A program made the translations under genes and the position numbers. Positions 1 through 11,371 of a stretch of 64,000 nucleotides of DNA are shown here, piece after piece (position 1 is the stretch's first letter; each line of letters opens with the position of its first letter). The notes below the pieces were generated by a model. It made no database searches. It saw only the letters and a program-made list of their open reading frames with translations, and had not been told where the DNA came from. The DNA lies in assembly GCF_020687805.1 (NCBI RefSeq), contig NZ_JAJEWQ010000004.1, forward strand, positions 248,001 to 312,000, in the 5' to 3' direction. This DNA is from Planctobacterium marinum. Lineage in GTDB: Bacteria; Pseudomonadota; Gammaproteobacteria; Enterobacterales; Alteromonadaceae.

Positions 1-23
1 AAGTTGGTTTTTCAGGAGCTACG

Positions 24-1409
24 ATGGACGCGAAAACGTTAAATACCATTCCCGATATAGTAAATCGCCTGCGCAATACCTATGCCACAGGTAAGACACG
101 CTCGTTGCAATGGCGTATTCAGCAACTGCAGCAAGTGAAGAAGATGACACTGGATAACGAAGATAAAATTCGTGACGCCTTACTGGCCGATCTGGGCAAG
201 TGTCAGCTTGAAGCCTGGAGTGCTGAAATTTCCTATATTGCTACGGAAGTGGACCATACCATTAAGCACCTGAAAAAATGGATGAAACCGCGCAAAGTCA
301 AAACGCCCTTAGTGGCTATGCCCGGTAAGAGCTACATTCAACCAGAACCTCTGGGTGTGGCTTTGATTATTGGTGCCTGGAATTATCCCTGGCAACTGGT
401 AATTGCCCCTTATGTCGCTGCGCTGTCTGCCGGTAACTGTGCCATTTTAAAGCCTTCTGAATTGGCAGCGAATACGTCAAAGCTCATGGCGGAACTGGTA
501 CCCAGATATCTGGACGGCGACGCAGTAGCGGTGGTCGAAGGGGGGGTAGAAGAATCTACAGCGCTGTTGCAACAGCGCTTTGATCACATCCTGTATACTG
601 GTGGCGAAGCTGTCGGTAAAGTGGTTATGCGAGCGGCGGCTGAGCATCTCACACCGGTGACGTTAGAGCTGGGAGGAAAAAGTCCCTGCATCGTGGATAA
701 AAGCGCCAATCTGGATGTATCTGTTGCCCGCATTGCCTGGTGTAAGTGGATGAATGCCGGGCAAACCTGTGTCGCACCTGATTATGTGCTTGTGGATGAG
801 AGTGTAAAAGAGACGTTTATCGCTAAGTTGCAGCAAAAAATGCAGGAATTTTATGGCGAAGATGCCAGTAAAAGTGCTGATTATGCGCGTATAATCAATC
901 AGCGTCACTGGTCCAGGATCATGGGCTTGCTGGATGGGCAGACGGTGTTGTCGGGCGGCGTAGGTGACCAGGAAAGTCGTTTTATTGCACCAACCCTGGT
1001 CGCTGAACCGGATCCGGAGTCACCGCTCATGCAGCAGGAAATTTTTGGTCCGATCCTACCCATTTTGACTTATCGCAAGCTCGATGAAGCCGTGCATTTT
1101 ATCAATCAGCGGCCTAAACCTCTGGCCATGTACATATTTAGTAAAGATAAATTCGTATCTCAAAGCGTACTGCAACAAACCAGTGCCGGTAGCGTTTGTG
1201 TGAATGACGGCATGATGTTTATGACCAACCAGGACCTGCCGTTTGGCGGAGTCGGTACCAGCGGCATGGGCAGTTATTGTGGTCAGGCGGGTTTTGACAC
1301 CTTCAGTCATTTAAAAGCGGTGATGGAGCGTAGCTTCGCCCTGGATGTAGATGTTCGTTATCCACCCTATAACGTTAAAAAGCTTAAAATGTTAAAAATG
1401 CTGTCCTGA
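24..1409 (+). CDS. Class 3-type aldehyde dehydrogenase
   Basis: NAD(P)-dependent oxidation of an aldehyde to the carboxylic acid; the 461-aa length and lack of an N-terminal extension fit the ALDH3 (fatty/aromatic aldehyde) branch. Visible catalytic elements are Asn120 in GAWNYPW, the general base Glu215 in LELGGKSP and the nucleophile Cys249 in NAGQTCVAPDYV. An AGGAG sits 6 bases before the ATG. A VOC-family gene follows after 17 bases and is probably cotranscribed. The substrate cannot be told from sequence; coniferyl or long-chain aldehydes are possible. Confidence 0.92.
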   Translation: MDAKTLNTIPDIVNRLRNTYATGKTRSLQWRIQQLQQVKKMTLDNEDKIRDALLADLGKCQLEAWSAEISYIATEVDHTIKHLKKWMKPRKVKTPLVAMPGKSYIQPEPLGVALIIGAWNYPWQLVIAPYVAALSAGNCAILKPSELAANTSKLMAELVPRYLDGDAVAVVEGGVEESTALLQQRFDHILYTGGEAVGKVVMRAAAEHLTPVTLELGGKSPCIVDKSANLDVSVARIAWCKWMNAGQTCVAPDYVLVDESVKETFIAKLQQKMQEFYGEDASKSADYARIINQRHWSRIMGLLDGQTVLSGGVGDQESRFIAPTLVAEPDPESPLMQQEIFGPILPILTYRKLDEAVHFINQRPKPLAMYIFSKDKFVSQSVLQQTSAGSVCVNDGMMFMTNQDLPFGGVGTSGMGSYCGQAGFDTFSHLKAVMERSFALDVDVRYPPYNVKKLKMLKMLS

Positions 1410-1426
1410 GTAGTAAAGGTAAAACT

Positions 1427-1843
1427 ATGCTGAACCCGTTTCATCTTGCCATTCCTGTCCACGATTTAGAGGCCGCTGAGAGCTTCTATGGGGAGATTCT
1501 GGGCTGTGAAAAAGGACGCTCTTCCAGCAACTGGATAGACTGGAACTTTTGGGGCCACCAGTTGGTGACTCACTTAGACAGAAGTATGCAACTCAACGAA
1601 ACCATTAATCTGGTGGACGGCAAGGACATTGGCGTCCCGCATTTTGGATTAGTGCTGGATTGGGACGACTGGCAGGCACTGCAGACTCGCCTTAAGACTA
1701 AGCAGGTACCATTTGTTCTGGAACCCTACATCCGCTTTGCCGGAAAACCAGGCGAACAAGGCACTTTTTTTATTAAAGACCCCTCCGGCAATCGCCTGGA
1801 GTTTAAATCGTTTAAAGACCAGGCCTATTTGTTTGCCACTTAA
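1427..1843 (+). CDS. VOC superfamily (glyoxalase/dioxygenase fold) protein
   Basis: A 138-aa protein with two babbab-type repeats of the vicinal-oxygen-chelate fold: a first metal-ligand-like His in PFHLAIPVHDL and a C-terminal NRLEF, where the Glu is the usual last ligand. Such proteins are metal-dependent lyases, isomerases or dioxygenases. It lies 17 bases after the aldehyde dehydrogenase with an AAAGG ribosome site, which suggests an operon. It is convergent with the FosA-type gene (22-base gap). The specific reaction is not recognisable. Confidence 0.85.
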   Translation: MLNPFHLAIPVHDLEAAESFYGEILGCEKGRSSSNWIDWNFWGHQLVTHLDRSMQLNETINLVDGKDIGVPHFGLVLDWDDWQALQTRLKTKQVPFVLEPYIRFAGKPGEQGTFFIKDPSGNRLEFKSFKDQAYLFAT

Positions 1844-1865
1844 TTATTTAACGAATTTGGCGCGA

Positions 1866-2270
1866 TTATTCGTACCAGGTTAAGCCTTTGTAGGGATTAT
1901 GTTTTAAAGAATCCAGGCGTTGTTGCAGATCACCACAGTGTATCTCTAACTTGTGGCCATCCGGGTCTAAAAAATATAGGGAGTCACCTTCGCTACTGTT
2001 ATCTTGCCAGATACCATATCCTGCCGCTACGATTTGCTGTTTCAGGTGATCAAATTGTCCCTCGTTAACCGAGAAGGCCAGATGTGAGTAATCTCGTGAG
2101 GGTTTGGCTTGTCCCAGAGATAAGCACAACCAAATTCCGGGTGATGAAAGATATGCACCCTTATCCCATCTGACTTCAGGTTTAAACCCAAGTACATCGC
2201 TGTAAAATTGCAGGGAAATATTCAGGCACTTTACTGAAAAGGTGATGTGATTGATACCTGAAATTATCAA
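1866..2270 (-). CDS. fosA: FosA-type glutathione transferase (fosfomycin-resistance family)
   Basis: 134 aa, the usual FosA length. FosA enzymes open the fosfomycin epoxide with glutathione, using Mn2+ and K+. The three metal ligands are in place: His8 (GINHIT), His63 (YSHLAF) and Glu109 (HKLEIH). Thr10 and the K+-loop motif SEGDSLYFLDPDG also match FosA, as does the C-terminal NPYKGL. The start is TTG at 2270, three bases after the stop of a 44-aa gene, so translation is probably coupled. It is the last gene of the small-peptide cluster that begins at 2814. Other VOC functions cannot be excluded, but the match to FosA motifs is close. Confidence 0.82.
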   Translation of the reverse strand: MIISGINHITFSVKCLNISLQFYSDVLGFKPEVRWDKGAYLSSPGIWLCLSLGQAKPSRDYSHLAFSVNEGQFDHLKQQIVAAGYGIWQDNSSEGDSLYFLDPDGHKLEIHCGDLQQRLDSLKHNPYKGLTWYE

Positions 2271-2273
2271 GAC

Positions 2274-2408
2274 CTAACCTGTCGCTTCATTAAAGCCCTC
2301 AATAAAGCCTGATGTGAAAGCGCTGAGGTCATTGAAGGTAGCAAATAGTAACAATACCAAAACCAGAATAATGACTTTTTTACCGTGCTTGTTCATTTCA
2401 AAATTCAT
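2274..2408 (-). CDS. Small hydrophobic protein (44 aa) in bacteriocin-like cluster, possible immunity protein
   Basis: Encodes 44 aa starting MNFEMNKHGKK, followed by an uninterrupted hydrophobic segment (about residues 12-24, VIILVLVLLLFAT) and a short soluble tail ending FIEGFNEATG. This looks like a single-pass membrane peptide. It has a GGAG ribosome site 8 bases upstream. It sits between the second double-glycine peptide gene and the FosA-type gene, only 3 bases from the latter. Small membrane proteins in such positions often give immunity to the linked bacteriocin, but that role is inferred from position alone. It could also be a third secreted peptide. Confidence 0.6.
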   Translation of the reverse strand: MNFEMNKHGKKVIILVLVLLLFATFNDLSAFTSGFIEGFNEATG

Positions 2409-2425
2409 TTTAAGTTCTCCAAATG

Positions 2426-2458
2426 AAGGTTAAAAGCATCAGCTTTTAACCTTTTTTT
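2426..2458. repeat. Perfect 12-bp hairpin between two small-peptide genes
   Basis: Arms AAGGTTAAAAGC (2426-2437) and GCTTTTAACCTT (2442-2453) are exactly complementary with a 4-base loop. On the plus strand a T-run (2452-2458) follows, so it can end plus-strand transcripts. In the minus-strand transcript of the peptide cluster there is no U-run, so it may act as a partial terminator or an RNA-stability element that separates expression of the two double-glycine peptides from the downstream genes. Confidence 0.6.
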
Positions 2459-2470
2459 GCATTTAGTCTT

Positions 2471-2623
2471 TTAGTTTAAACAATTGTATAGCCAGATACC
2501 GAAGTCATGCCCGGCACCGCCGCCTACAACATATCCGATGCCATAGCCAATGTCATAACCCAGGTTTCCGACACTGTAACCAGCGCCCACCAGATTTAGT
2601 TCTTGTTCTGTTAAGTCGTTCAT
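2471..2623 (-). CDS. Double-glycine-leader bacteriocin/microcin-like peptide (50 aa)
   Basis: Too short for ordinary gene finding, but well supported. It has an AAGGA ribosome site 8 bases upstream and a 15-residue leader MNDLTEQELNLVGAG of the class II bacteriocin/microcin type (M-x-x-L-T-x-x-E-L-x-x-V-x-G/A-G). The 35-residue remainder is rich in Gly and aromatic residues with GxxxG spacing (GYDIGYGIG) and one Cys near the C terminus (LYNCLN). Such leaders direct export and cleavage by C39-peptidase ABC transporters, none of which is in this window. It lies 26 bases after a sister gene with a matching leader. Confidence 0.75.
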   Translation of the reverse strand: MNDLTEQELNLVGAGYSVGNLGYDIGYGIGYVVGGGAGHDFGIWLYNCLN

Positions 2624-2649
2624 TTCAAATTCCTTCTTAAAATTAAGTT

Positions 2650-2814
2650 TTAGTTGCGTCGATTGTGGATGCCGTCATAAATGCCCGCACCCAGTGCAGA
2701 CCCAAAAGAGGTCAGTGAATCAAAAGCACCAACAAAGCCTAATCCGATACCGATAGCTGCGCCAAGATTTCCAGCGCTAACTACTTCTAATTCAAATTCA
2801 TTAAGTTCCTTCAT
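2650..2814 (-). CDS. Double-glycine-leader bacteriocin/microcin-like peptide (54 aa)
   Basis: Encodes 54 aa with leader MKELNEFELEVVSAG, closely matching the leader of the next gene and of class II microcins (colicin V has MRTLTLNELDSVSGG). The predicted 39-residue mature part is Gly/Ala-rich, amphipathic and hydrophobic with GxxxG motifs (GLGFVG, GSALGAG) and a basic tail (IHNRRN), as in two-peptide class IIb bacteriocins. GGAG lies 7 bases before the ATG. It is the first gene after the LexA box at 2897-2912. Killing activity is inferred, not shown. Confidence 0.78.
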   Translation of the reverse strand: MKELNEFELEVVSAGNLGAAIGIGLGFVGAFDSLTSFGSALGAGIYDGIHNRRN

Positions 2815-2841
2815 AATATTCTCCATTCATTAAAGTTTTAA

Positions 2842-2863
2842 CGTCTCTCAACAATAAGAGACG
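2842..2863 (-). promoter_or_regulatory. Hairpin in the leader of the small-peptide cluster
   Basis: CGTCTCT (2842-2848) and AGAGACG (2857-2863) form a 7-bp stem with an 8-base loop between the LexA box and the first peptide gene. It would lie in the 5' untranslated RNA if transcription starts near 2870. A possible -10 element (TATAGT read on the minus strand, near 2867-2872) is close by. Role unknown. Confidence 0.4.
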
Positions 2864-2896
2864 GATTAACTATAACTTACCGAGAAAATAATTCAC

Positions 2897-2912
2897 CTGT
2901 ACTAAAGTACAG
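2897..2912. promoter_or_regulatory. Perfect LexA (SOS) box
   Basis: CTGTACTAAAGTACAG fits the gammaproteobacterial LexA consensus CTGT-N8-ACAG with no mismatch, and is symmetric throughout apart from its central bases. It lies 83 bases upstream of the first peptide gene and beyond the fadA terminator, so it can only serve the minus-strand small-peptide cluster. Many colicin and microcin genes are under LexA control, which supports the bacteriocin reading. Confidence 0.72.
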
Positions 2913-2924
2913 TTTTTCAGCCGG

Positions 2925-2954
2925 CATAAAAAAGGGCAACCTAAGTTGCCCTTT
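2925..2954 (-). terminator. Rho-independent terminator of the fadBA operon
   Basis: On the minus strand a GGGCAAC stem, a 4-base TTAG loop and GTTGCCC are followed by TTTTTT. It begins about 20 bases after the fadA stop codon. Confidence 0.88.
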
Positions 2955-2973
2955 GATAATGCGAATAGTTTAT

Positions 2974-4149
<1,176 letters not shown>

Positions 4150-6300
4150 TTATCCGCAGTATTTCTGGTTGTTTTTGGCCATTTCGCGAGTGCCTTCAGT
4201 TACCTGATACACTTCACCCAGGTGGGCAAACTTGTCTGCCAGTGCCACAAAGTTGGCAACACCCATGGTATCAATGTAGCGGAAAATACCGCCTCTGAAC
4301 GGCGGGAAGCCCAGACCGTATAGCAGTGCCATGTCGGCCTCAGCGGCGGAATCTACAATGCCTTCTTCCAGGCAGCGAATGGCTTCATTGGCCATTGGGA
4401 TCATCAGACGTCCAATGATTTCGTCAGCTTCAAAGTCTTTCTTGTCAGCCACATGCGCGCTCATCAACTCATAAGCTTCTTCTGCTGGTGTTTTTTGCGG
4501 CTTACCGCGCTTATCCAGACCGTGGTTGTAGAAGCCTTTCTGGTTCTTCTGACCATAGCGCTCCGCTTTATACAGCAGGGTCACTGGGTCGTTATCCACT
4601 TTCTTCATGCGCTCAGGGAAACCGTCGGCCATAACATCTGCGGCGTGATCAGCGGTGTCGATACCCACAACGTCAAGCAGGTAAGCCGGGCCCATTGGCC
4701 AGCCGAAGATTTTTTCCATTACCTTGTCTACTGCTACGAAGTCAGCACCGTCCAACAACAACTTGCTGAAACCTGCAAAATAAGGGAATAACACGCGATT
4801 CACTAAGAAGCCAGGGCAGTCGTTGACCACGATTGGGGTTTTACCCATCTTCAGGGTCATTGCTACCACATTGGCGATGGTTTCATCTGAGGTTTTTTCA
4901 CCGCGAATGATTTCCACCAACGGCATTCTGTGTACCGGATTGAAAAAGTGCATACCGCAGAAACGTTCTGGGTTTTCCAGGTTCTCTGCCAGGGCATTGA
5001 TTGAAATCGTAGAGGTGTTAGAACAAATGATGGCGTCTTTTGCTACAGTTTGTTCGGTTTCTTTTAATACGATCCCTTTAACTTTGGGGTTTTCCACAAC
5101 AGCTTCGATAACGATATCAACGTTTTCCAACGCCTTGTAATCCAGGGTTGGCACGATATTGTTCAGAGTGGCCGCCATTTTCTTGCTGCTGACTTTGCCT
5201 CGCTGCATACCCTTGTCGAGAATCTTGCTGGCTTCGTCCAGACCCAGTTTTAATGCTGGCTCTGCAATATCTTTCATGATGGTCTTGGTGCCTTTAACGG
5301 CGGACTGATAGGCAATACCACCGCCCATGATACCAGCGCCCAGCACACCTGCCTGTTCAAAGGTTTTAGTGGCTTGTTTGGCCTGCTTTTTACCTTTGCC
5401 TTTTACTACCTGGTCTGCCAGGAAAATACCTACCTGGGCCGTAGCGGCCTCAGATTTGGCTAGTTTTACAAAGCCTTCGTTTTCCAGCTTCAACGCGCCT
5501 TCGCGATCCAAAGTAGCGGCTTTCTCCAGGGTTTCTACCACCATGTGCGGTGCCGGGTAATGTTTACCTGCCTGCGCAAATACCATGCCTTTGGCAGTGG
5601 CGAAACTCATCATCATTTCATTGCGATTCAGTTTCAGAGGCGATTTTTTCGCTGCGCGACGCGCCTGCCAGTCAATCTTTCCGGCGGCTGCATCGGCGGC
5701 CATCTGATTGGCAACCGCCACCAATAGCTCTGGTGCGGTCGCGGCATCAATCGCACCTTCATTCAGGGCTTTTCCCGCATTGCGGTCTTTACCTGTGGTC
5801 ATCCACTCCATGGCGTTATCGGCACCGATAACCCGTGGCAAACGCACAGTACCACCAAAGCCAGGCATCAGGCCTAGTTTTACTTCTGGCAAGCCGATGG
5901 CGGCAGTGCTGTCTGCAACCCGCAGATCACAGGCCAGCGTCATTTCACAGCCACCGCCCAGCGCGAAGCCATTAATGGCGGCAACAGTAGGGAAGGGCAG
6001 ATCTTCAAAACGGTCAAATACTTTGGAGGTATTGGCTACCCATTGCAGCAGCGTTTCTTCGGGCTCTGCAAATAAACCGGTGAACTCGGTAATATCGGCA
6101 CCGACAATAAAGGTGGACTTGGCGGAACGCACCACGGCGGCTTTGATATCAGCGTTAGATTCTATGGCAGCACACAATTCATTTAATTCTGATACAGTTT
6201 GCTGGTCAAATTTGTTGACGGAGCCTTGCGCATTGAAAACAATATCTGCGATACCATTTTCATTCAGGCTGGCTTGTAGGCATTGGCCTTCAAATAACAT
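4150..6300 (-). CDS. fadB: Fatty acid oxidation complex alpha subunit FadB
   Basis: Bifunctional enoyl-CoA hydratase/isomerase (N-terminal crotonase domain, about residues 1-190, with GFALGGGCE) and 3-hydroxyacyl-CoA dehydrogenase (about 310 onward, NAD motif [10 protein letters not shown]). About 716 aa against 729 in E. coli. An ATG 60 bases further upstream is in frame, but the start at 6300 (MLFEGQCL) is preferred because it aligns with the family's MLYKG start and has AGGAG 6 bases upstream. It forms the FadB2A2 complex with FadA, encoded 12 bases downstream. Control by a PsrA-type repressor is suggested by the palindrome at 6417-6434. Confidence 0.97.
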   Translation of the reverse strand: MLFEGQCLQASLNENGIADIVFNAQGSVNKFDQQTVSELNELCAAIESNADIKAAVVRSAKSTFIVGADITEFTGLFAEPEETLLQWVANTSKVFDRFEDLPFPTVAAINGFALGGGCEMTLACDLRVADSTAAIGLPEVKLGLMPGFGGTVRLPRVIGADNAMEWMTTGKDRNAGKALNEGAIDAATAPELLVAVANQMAADAAAGKIDWQARRAAKKSPLKLNRNEMMMSFATAKGMVFAQAGKHYPAPHMVVETLEKAATLDREGALKLENEGFVKLAKSEAATAQVGIFLADQVVKGKGKKQAKQATKTFEQAGVLGAGIMGGGIAYQSAVKGTKTIMKDIAEPALKLGLDEASKILDKGMQRGKVSSKKMAATLNNIVPTLDYKALENVDIVIEAVVENPKVKGIVLKETEQTVAKDAIICSNTSTISINALAENLENPERFCGMHFFNPVHRMPLVEIIRGEKTSDETIANVVAMTLKMGKTPIVVNDCPGFLVNRVLFPYFAGFSKLLLDGADFVAVDKVMEKIFGWPMGPAYLLDVVGIDTADHAADVMADGFPERMKKVDNDPVTLLYKAERYGQKNQKGFYNHGLDKRGKPQKTPAEEAYELMSAHVADKKDFEADEIIGRLMIPMANEAIRCLEEGIVDSAAEADMALLYGLGFPPFRGGIFRYIDTMGVANFVALADKFAHLGEVYQVTEGTREMAKNNQKYCG

Positions 6301-6396
6301 TGGTTTCTCCTGTGCTTTTTCAGAGCCTTTAACCAGATTGAAACAAAAAATCACTGGCACGGTCTGATGTAGGGTGGCAACATTGTTGTTGAAGAA

Positions 6397-6434
6397 ATGT
6401 TAAATTTCAACCTAAATTCAAACAATTGTTTGAA
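6397..6434 (-). promoter_or_regulatory. fadBA promoter with PsrA-like operator
   Basis: The perfect 18-bp palindrome TTCAAACAATTGTTTGAA (6417-6434) contains CAAAC-N4-GTTTG, the half-site pattern of the TetR-family fatty-acid regulator PsrA. On the minus strand it overlaps a -35 (TTGTTT, 6420-6425) that is 17 bp from a -10 (TAACAT, 6397-6402), so binding would block fadBA transcription. It is also within 130 bases of the divergent slt gene. Confidence 0.72.
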
Positions 6435-6544
6435 TTTTTAATTTCATTTTGTTTCGAACGGTATAAAAGCCGTTACCTGAGGCCGCGAATTTGCTCGCAG
6501 TCTGTAGGCTAAAGATAGAGAGAATACGACAAAAAAGGTAGTCA

Positions 6545-8476
6545 ATGCGTGCAATAAAACAGGGCGTTTTTTTACTTTCTGTATCGATGTTTTTACTGGT
6601 CTCTGTCAAAGGTGCAGCGCAGCCGGTTGCGCCTGAGCAGTTGCGGGAGTGGTTTGAACGTGCTGAACAAATCGCACACCGGCCAAATAGTAGTGAGTAC
6701 AAACTACTAAAACAAAACCTCAAAGATTATCCGCTGTGGCCCTACGTTACCTACAAAACGCTGTTGCGTTTCCCCTATATTTCCAACGAAAACGCCATCG
6801 CGGAGTTCCTGGCAGAATACGTAGACACGCCAATGGAACGTCCTTTGCGCAAGAAATGGTTGCAACACCTCGCTCGTCAAAACCGCGACGATCTGTATTT
6901 AAAGTATTACGCCGAGGTGGGTGATACTGCGCTCCTGTGTCAACGCATCGCTTTCGATATTGCCAGACAGGGGCTGGACACCTATCTGGAAGAAATTCAG
7001 TCGCTGTGGTTGGTGGGAAAATCACAACCCAACGAATGTGATCCTTTGTTTGACCAATGGCGGGATGCCGGCAGAAGAAGTAAAGACATTGTATTACAGC
7101 GCATCGAGCTGGCCGCTGATGGCGGCAACAGTACCCTGATTCCCTATTTAAAGCGTTTGTTGCCGGAGTCAGAAAAATATCTGGCGGATTTGTGGTTGTC
7201 GGTGCGCCGTTCGCCCAGCATGTTATCGCGACAGTCGAAGTTTACCGGCGTACGCCCAGCTATTGAAACGCGCATTATTACCTATGGATTACGCCGTTTG
7301 ATCTGGCGCGACCCGGAACTGGCACTGGAGACATGGCGGGATTATGCCCGTAAGTTCTCTTTCAGTGCAGAGCAAAAGCAAGCGATTACTGAGCGTTTTG
7401 CTATCGCTTTGGCCTCAAAAAATCACCCGCAGGCAGAAGGCTGGCTGGAAAAAGCCAGTGGCTTGCAGGAAGAAGACGTGTACCTCTGGCATTTAACTCA
7501 CGTTTTGCGGGAGCAAAACTGGCACCATGCGCTGGAAGTACTGAGGGCTATCCCGGATGGCATGACCCAGGACCTGATTTTTCAGTATTGGGAAGCGCGC
7601 TCCCTGGAGTTACTCGGCAATCAGGACGCTGCAAACAGAATGTTCACCCAGCTGGCGCAGAATCGTCATTATTATGGTTTTATGGCCAGCGGTAAGTTGG
7701 GCATGGAAGTGAATTTACAAAACCGCCCCTACCAACAACAGGAAACTCAGTTCAGGCAACTGATGGCTAAACCTGCTATGCAGCGCATAGTTGAGTTTAT
7801 TCAACTGGAGCGCAAAACCTCAGCTCGTCGTGAATGGAATATGTTGATCCCGACGTTGCCTACTGAGCTTCAGCAACTGGCAGCTGCGCTCGCCAGTCAG
7901 TGGGACTGGCACGATCAGGCGATTCACGCCTTTTCCAACTCCGGTTATCTCGATGACGTAGAAAAACGTTTTCCGTTGGCCTATAAATCGGATCTGATGG
8001 CCAGCGCAGAGCGCAATGACATCAGCCCGGCCTGGGCCTTTGCCATTGCCAGAAGAGAGAGTTCATTTAAACCGGATGCTCGTTCGGGAGCTGGTGCTTA
8101 CGGGTTGATGCAGGTGCTTCCCAGTACCGTACAATATATGGAAAAGCGCAAAATTCGCGCCCGACAACTTTACGATGCGCAGTTCAATCTGGATATGGGC
8201 ACTCAATATATGAATTACCTGATGCAGCGCATGGATAAAAATATTGTACTGGCGACAGCGTCTTATAATGCCGGCTGGCACCGGGTGAAAACCTGGGTGC
8301 CGGAAGGTCAGTCTATGGCAGCAGACATCTGGATTGAGAACATCCCATACCGGGAAACCCGCAATTACGTAAAGGCAGTGCTGGCTTATAAACAGATTTA
8401 TCACCTGCTATTGGGCAATGAATATAATTACTTTAAAGATTATGCCCAGATGACAATAGGTGGAGCCGGAACCTGA
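6545..8476 (+). CDS. slt: Soluble lytic murein transglycosylase
   Basis: Periplasmic enzyme that cleaves the MurNAc-GlcNAc bond of peptidoglycan, giving 1,6-anhydro muropeptides. 643 aa, near the 645 of E. coli Slt70. It has an N-terminal signal peptide (hydrophobic FLLSVSMFLLVSV, likely cleavage near AAQP), a long alpha-superhelical U/L region, and the C-terminal SLT domain with the catalytic Glu near residue 505 in ARRESSF and the GAYGLMQVLPST motif. An AAGG ribosome site precedes the ATG. It is divergent from fadBA. Confidence 0.95.
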   Translation: MRAIKQGVFLLSVSMFLLVSVKGAAQPVAPEQLREWFERAEQIAHRPNSSEYKLLKQNLKDYPLWPYVTYKTLLRFPYISNENAIAEFLAEYVDTPMERPLRKKWLQHLARQNRDDLYLKYYAEVGDTALLCQRIAFDIARQGLDTYLEEIQSLWLVGKSQPNECDPLFDQWRDAGRRSKDIVLQRIELAADGGNSTLIPYLKRLLPESEKYLADLWLSVRRSPSMLSRQSKFTGVRPAIETRIITYGLRRLIWRDPELALETWRDYARKFSFSAEQKQAITERFAIALASKNHPQAEGWLEKASGLQEEDVYLWHLTHVLREQNWHHALEVLRAIPDGMTQDLIFQYWEARSLELLGNQDAANRMFTQLAQNRHYYGFMASGKLGMEVNLQNRPYQQQETQFRQLMAKPAMQRIVEFIQLERKTSARREWNMLIPTLPTELQQLAAALASQWDWHDQAIHAFSNSGYLDDVEKRFPLAYKSDLMASAERNDISPAWAFAIARRESSFKPDARSGAGAYGLMQVLPSTVQYMEKRKIRARQLYDAQFNLDMGTQYMNYLMQRMDKNIVLATASYNAGWHRVKTWVPEGQSMAADIWIENIPYRETRNYVKAVLAYKQIYHLLLGNEYNYFKDYAQMTIGGAGT

Positions 8477-8574
8477 CAGTTAACCATATTTAATGGCAAT
8501 GACTTTGGGCTGTAACATTTACACTCCGGAGATGGCGAGATACCATCATTTATTATTCCTCATTCGTTTCGTAG

Positions 8575-9927
<1,353 letters not shown>

Positions 9928-9944
9928 ACGTTATGAGTTAGCGC

Positions 9945-9967
9945 AAGGAGTCGCTACGCGGCTCCTT
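9945..9967. terminator. Hairpin between convergent pepQ and metJ
   Basis: A stem of about 10 bp (AAGGAGTCGC against GCGGCTCCTT, with one G-T pair and a 3-base loop) lies 18 bases after pepQ and 13 before the metJ stop. It probably ends both transcripts, although neither side has a strong T-run. Confidence 0.5.
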
Positions 9968-9979
9968 CAATTTACCGGC

Positions 9980-10297
9980 TTAATCTTCATCCTCTTCAAT
10001 TTCAATGCCTTTTTCTGCCATGATGCGTCTGGCTTCTTCCGGAATCTTATGGGCGTTTTCTTTGGTTAAATCATTGTCGTTGGGCAAAGGCTGCCCGGTA
10101 AACGCATGCAAAAAGGCTTCACACAATAATTCCGAATTAGTGGCGTGTTTCAGGTTGTTAACCTGGCGTCGGGTACGCTCGTCAGTGAGTACTTGCAATA
10201 CCTTGAGCGGTATAGAAACCGTTATTTTTTTAACTTGTTCACTCTTTTTTCCGTGTTCTGCGTACGGATCTATATAGTTACCATTCCATTCTGCCAT
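9980..10297 (-). CDS. metJ: Methionine repressor MetJ
   Basis: Ribbon-helix-helix repressor that binds tandem 8-bp met boxes with S-adenosylmethionine as corepressor. 105 aa, the E. coli length. The beta-strand that enters the DNA major groove ([12 protein letters not shown], about residues 22-33) and the following helix ([20 protein letters not shown]) are conserved. It is divergent from metF and the boxes lie between them. A promoter TTGATT-N16-TAGAAT (10338-10365, minus strand) fits its start. Confidence 0.96.
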   Translation of the reverse strand: MAEWNGNYIDPYAEHGKKSEQVKKITVSIPLKVLQVLTDERTRRQVNNLKHATNSELLCEAFLHAFTGQPLPNDNDLTKENAHKIPEEARRIMAEKGIEIEEDED

Positions 10298-10369
10298 GGT
10301 GGGAAACCCTGTTAATGATTATGAGTCAGAAGCTTTAATTCTAATGACTCTGGGAAACTAATCAATATT

Positions 10370-11330
<961 letters not shown>

Positions 11331-11371
11331 CCAGGCTACACTGTCAAAAATTTCCGATTTTTGAGTGTATT

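Noticed and set aside
2897-2917. CTGTACT...AGTACAG followed by T5 as a plus-strand terminator
   Set aside because: The stem would be only 6 bp with a 4-base loop, no plus-strand gene ends nearby, and the sequence matches the LexA consensus exactly.
5708-6367. 219-codon open frame opposite fadB
   Set aside because: Lies wholly antisense to the conserved N-terminal half of fadB, has no ribosome site and codes for a low-complexity Ser/Ala/Arg product; other long antisense frames (for example 22775-23242 opposite ftsY and 52154-52729 opposite the subtilase) were left out for the same reasons.
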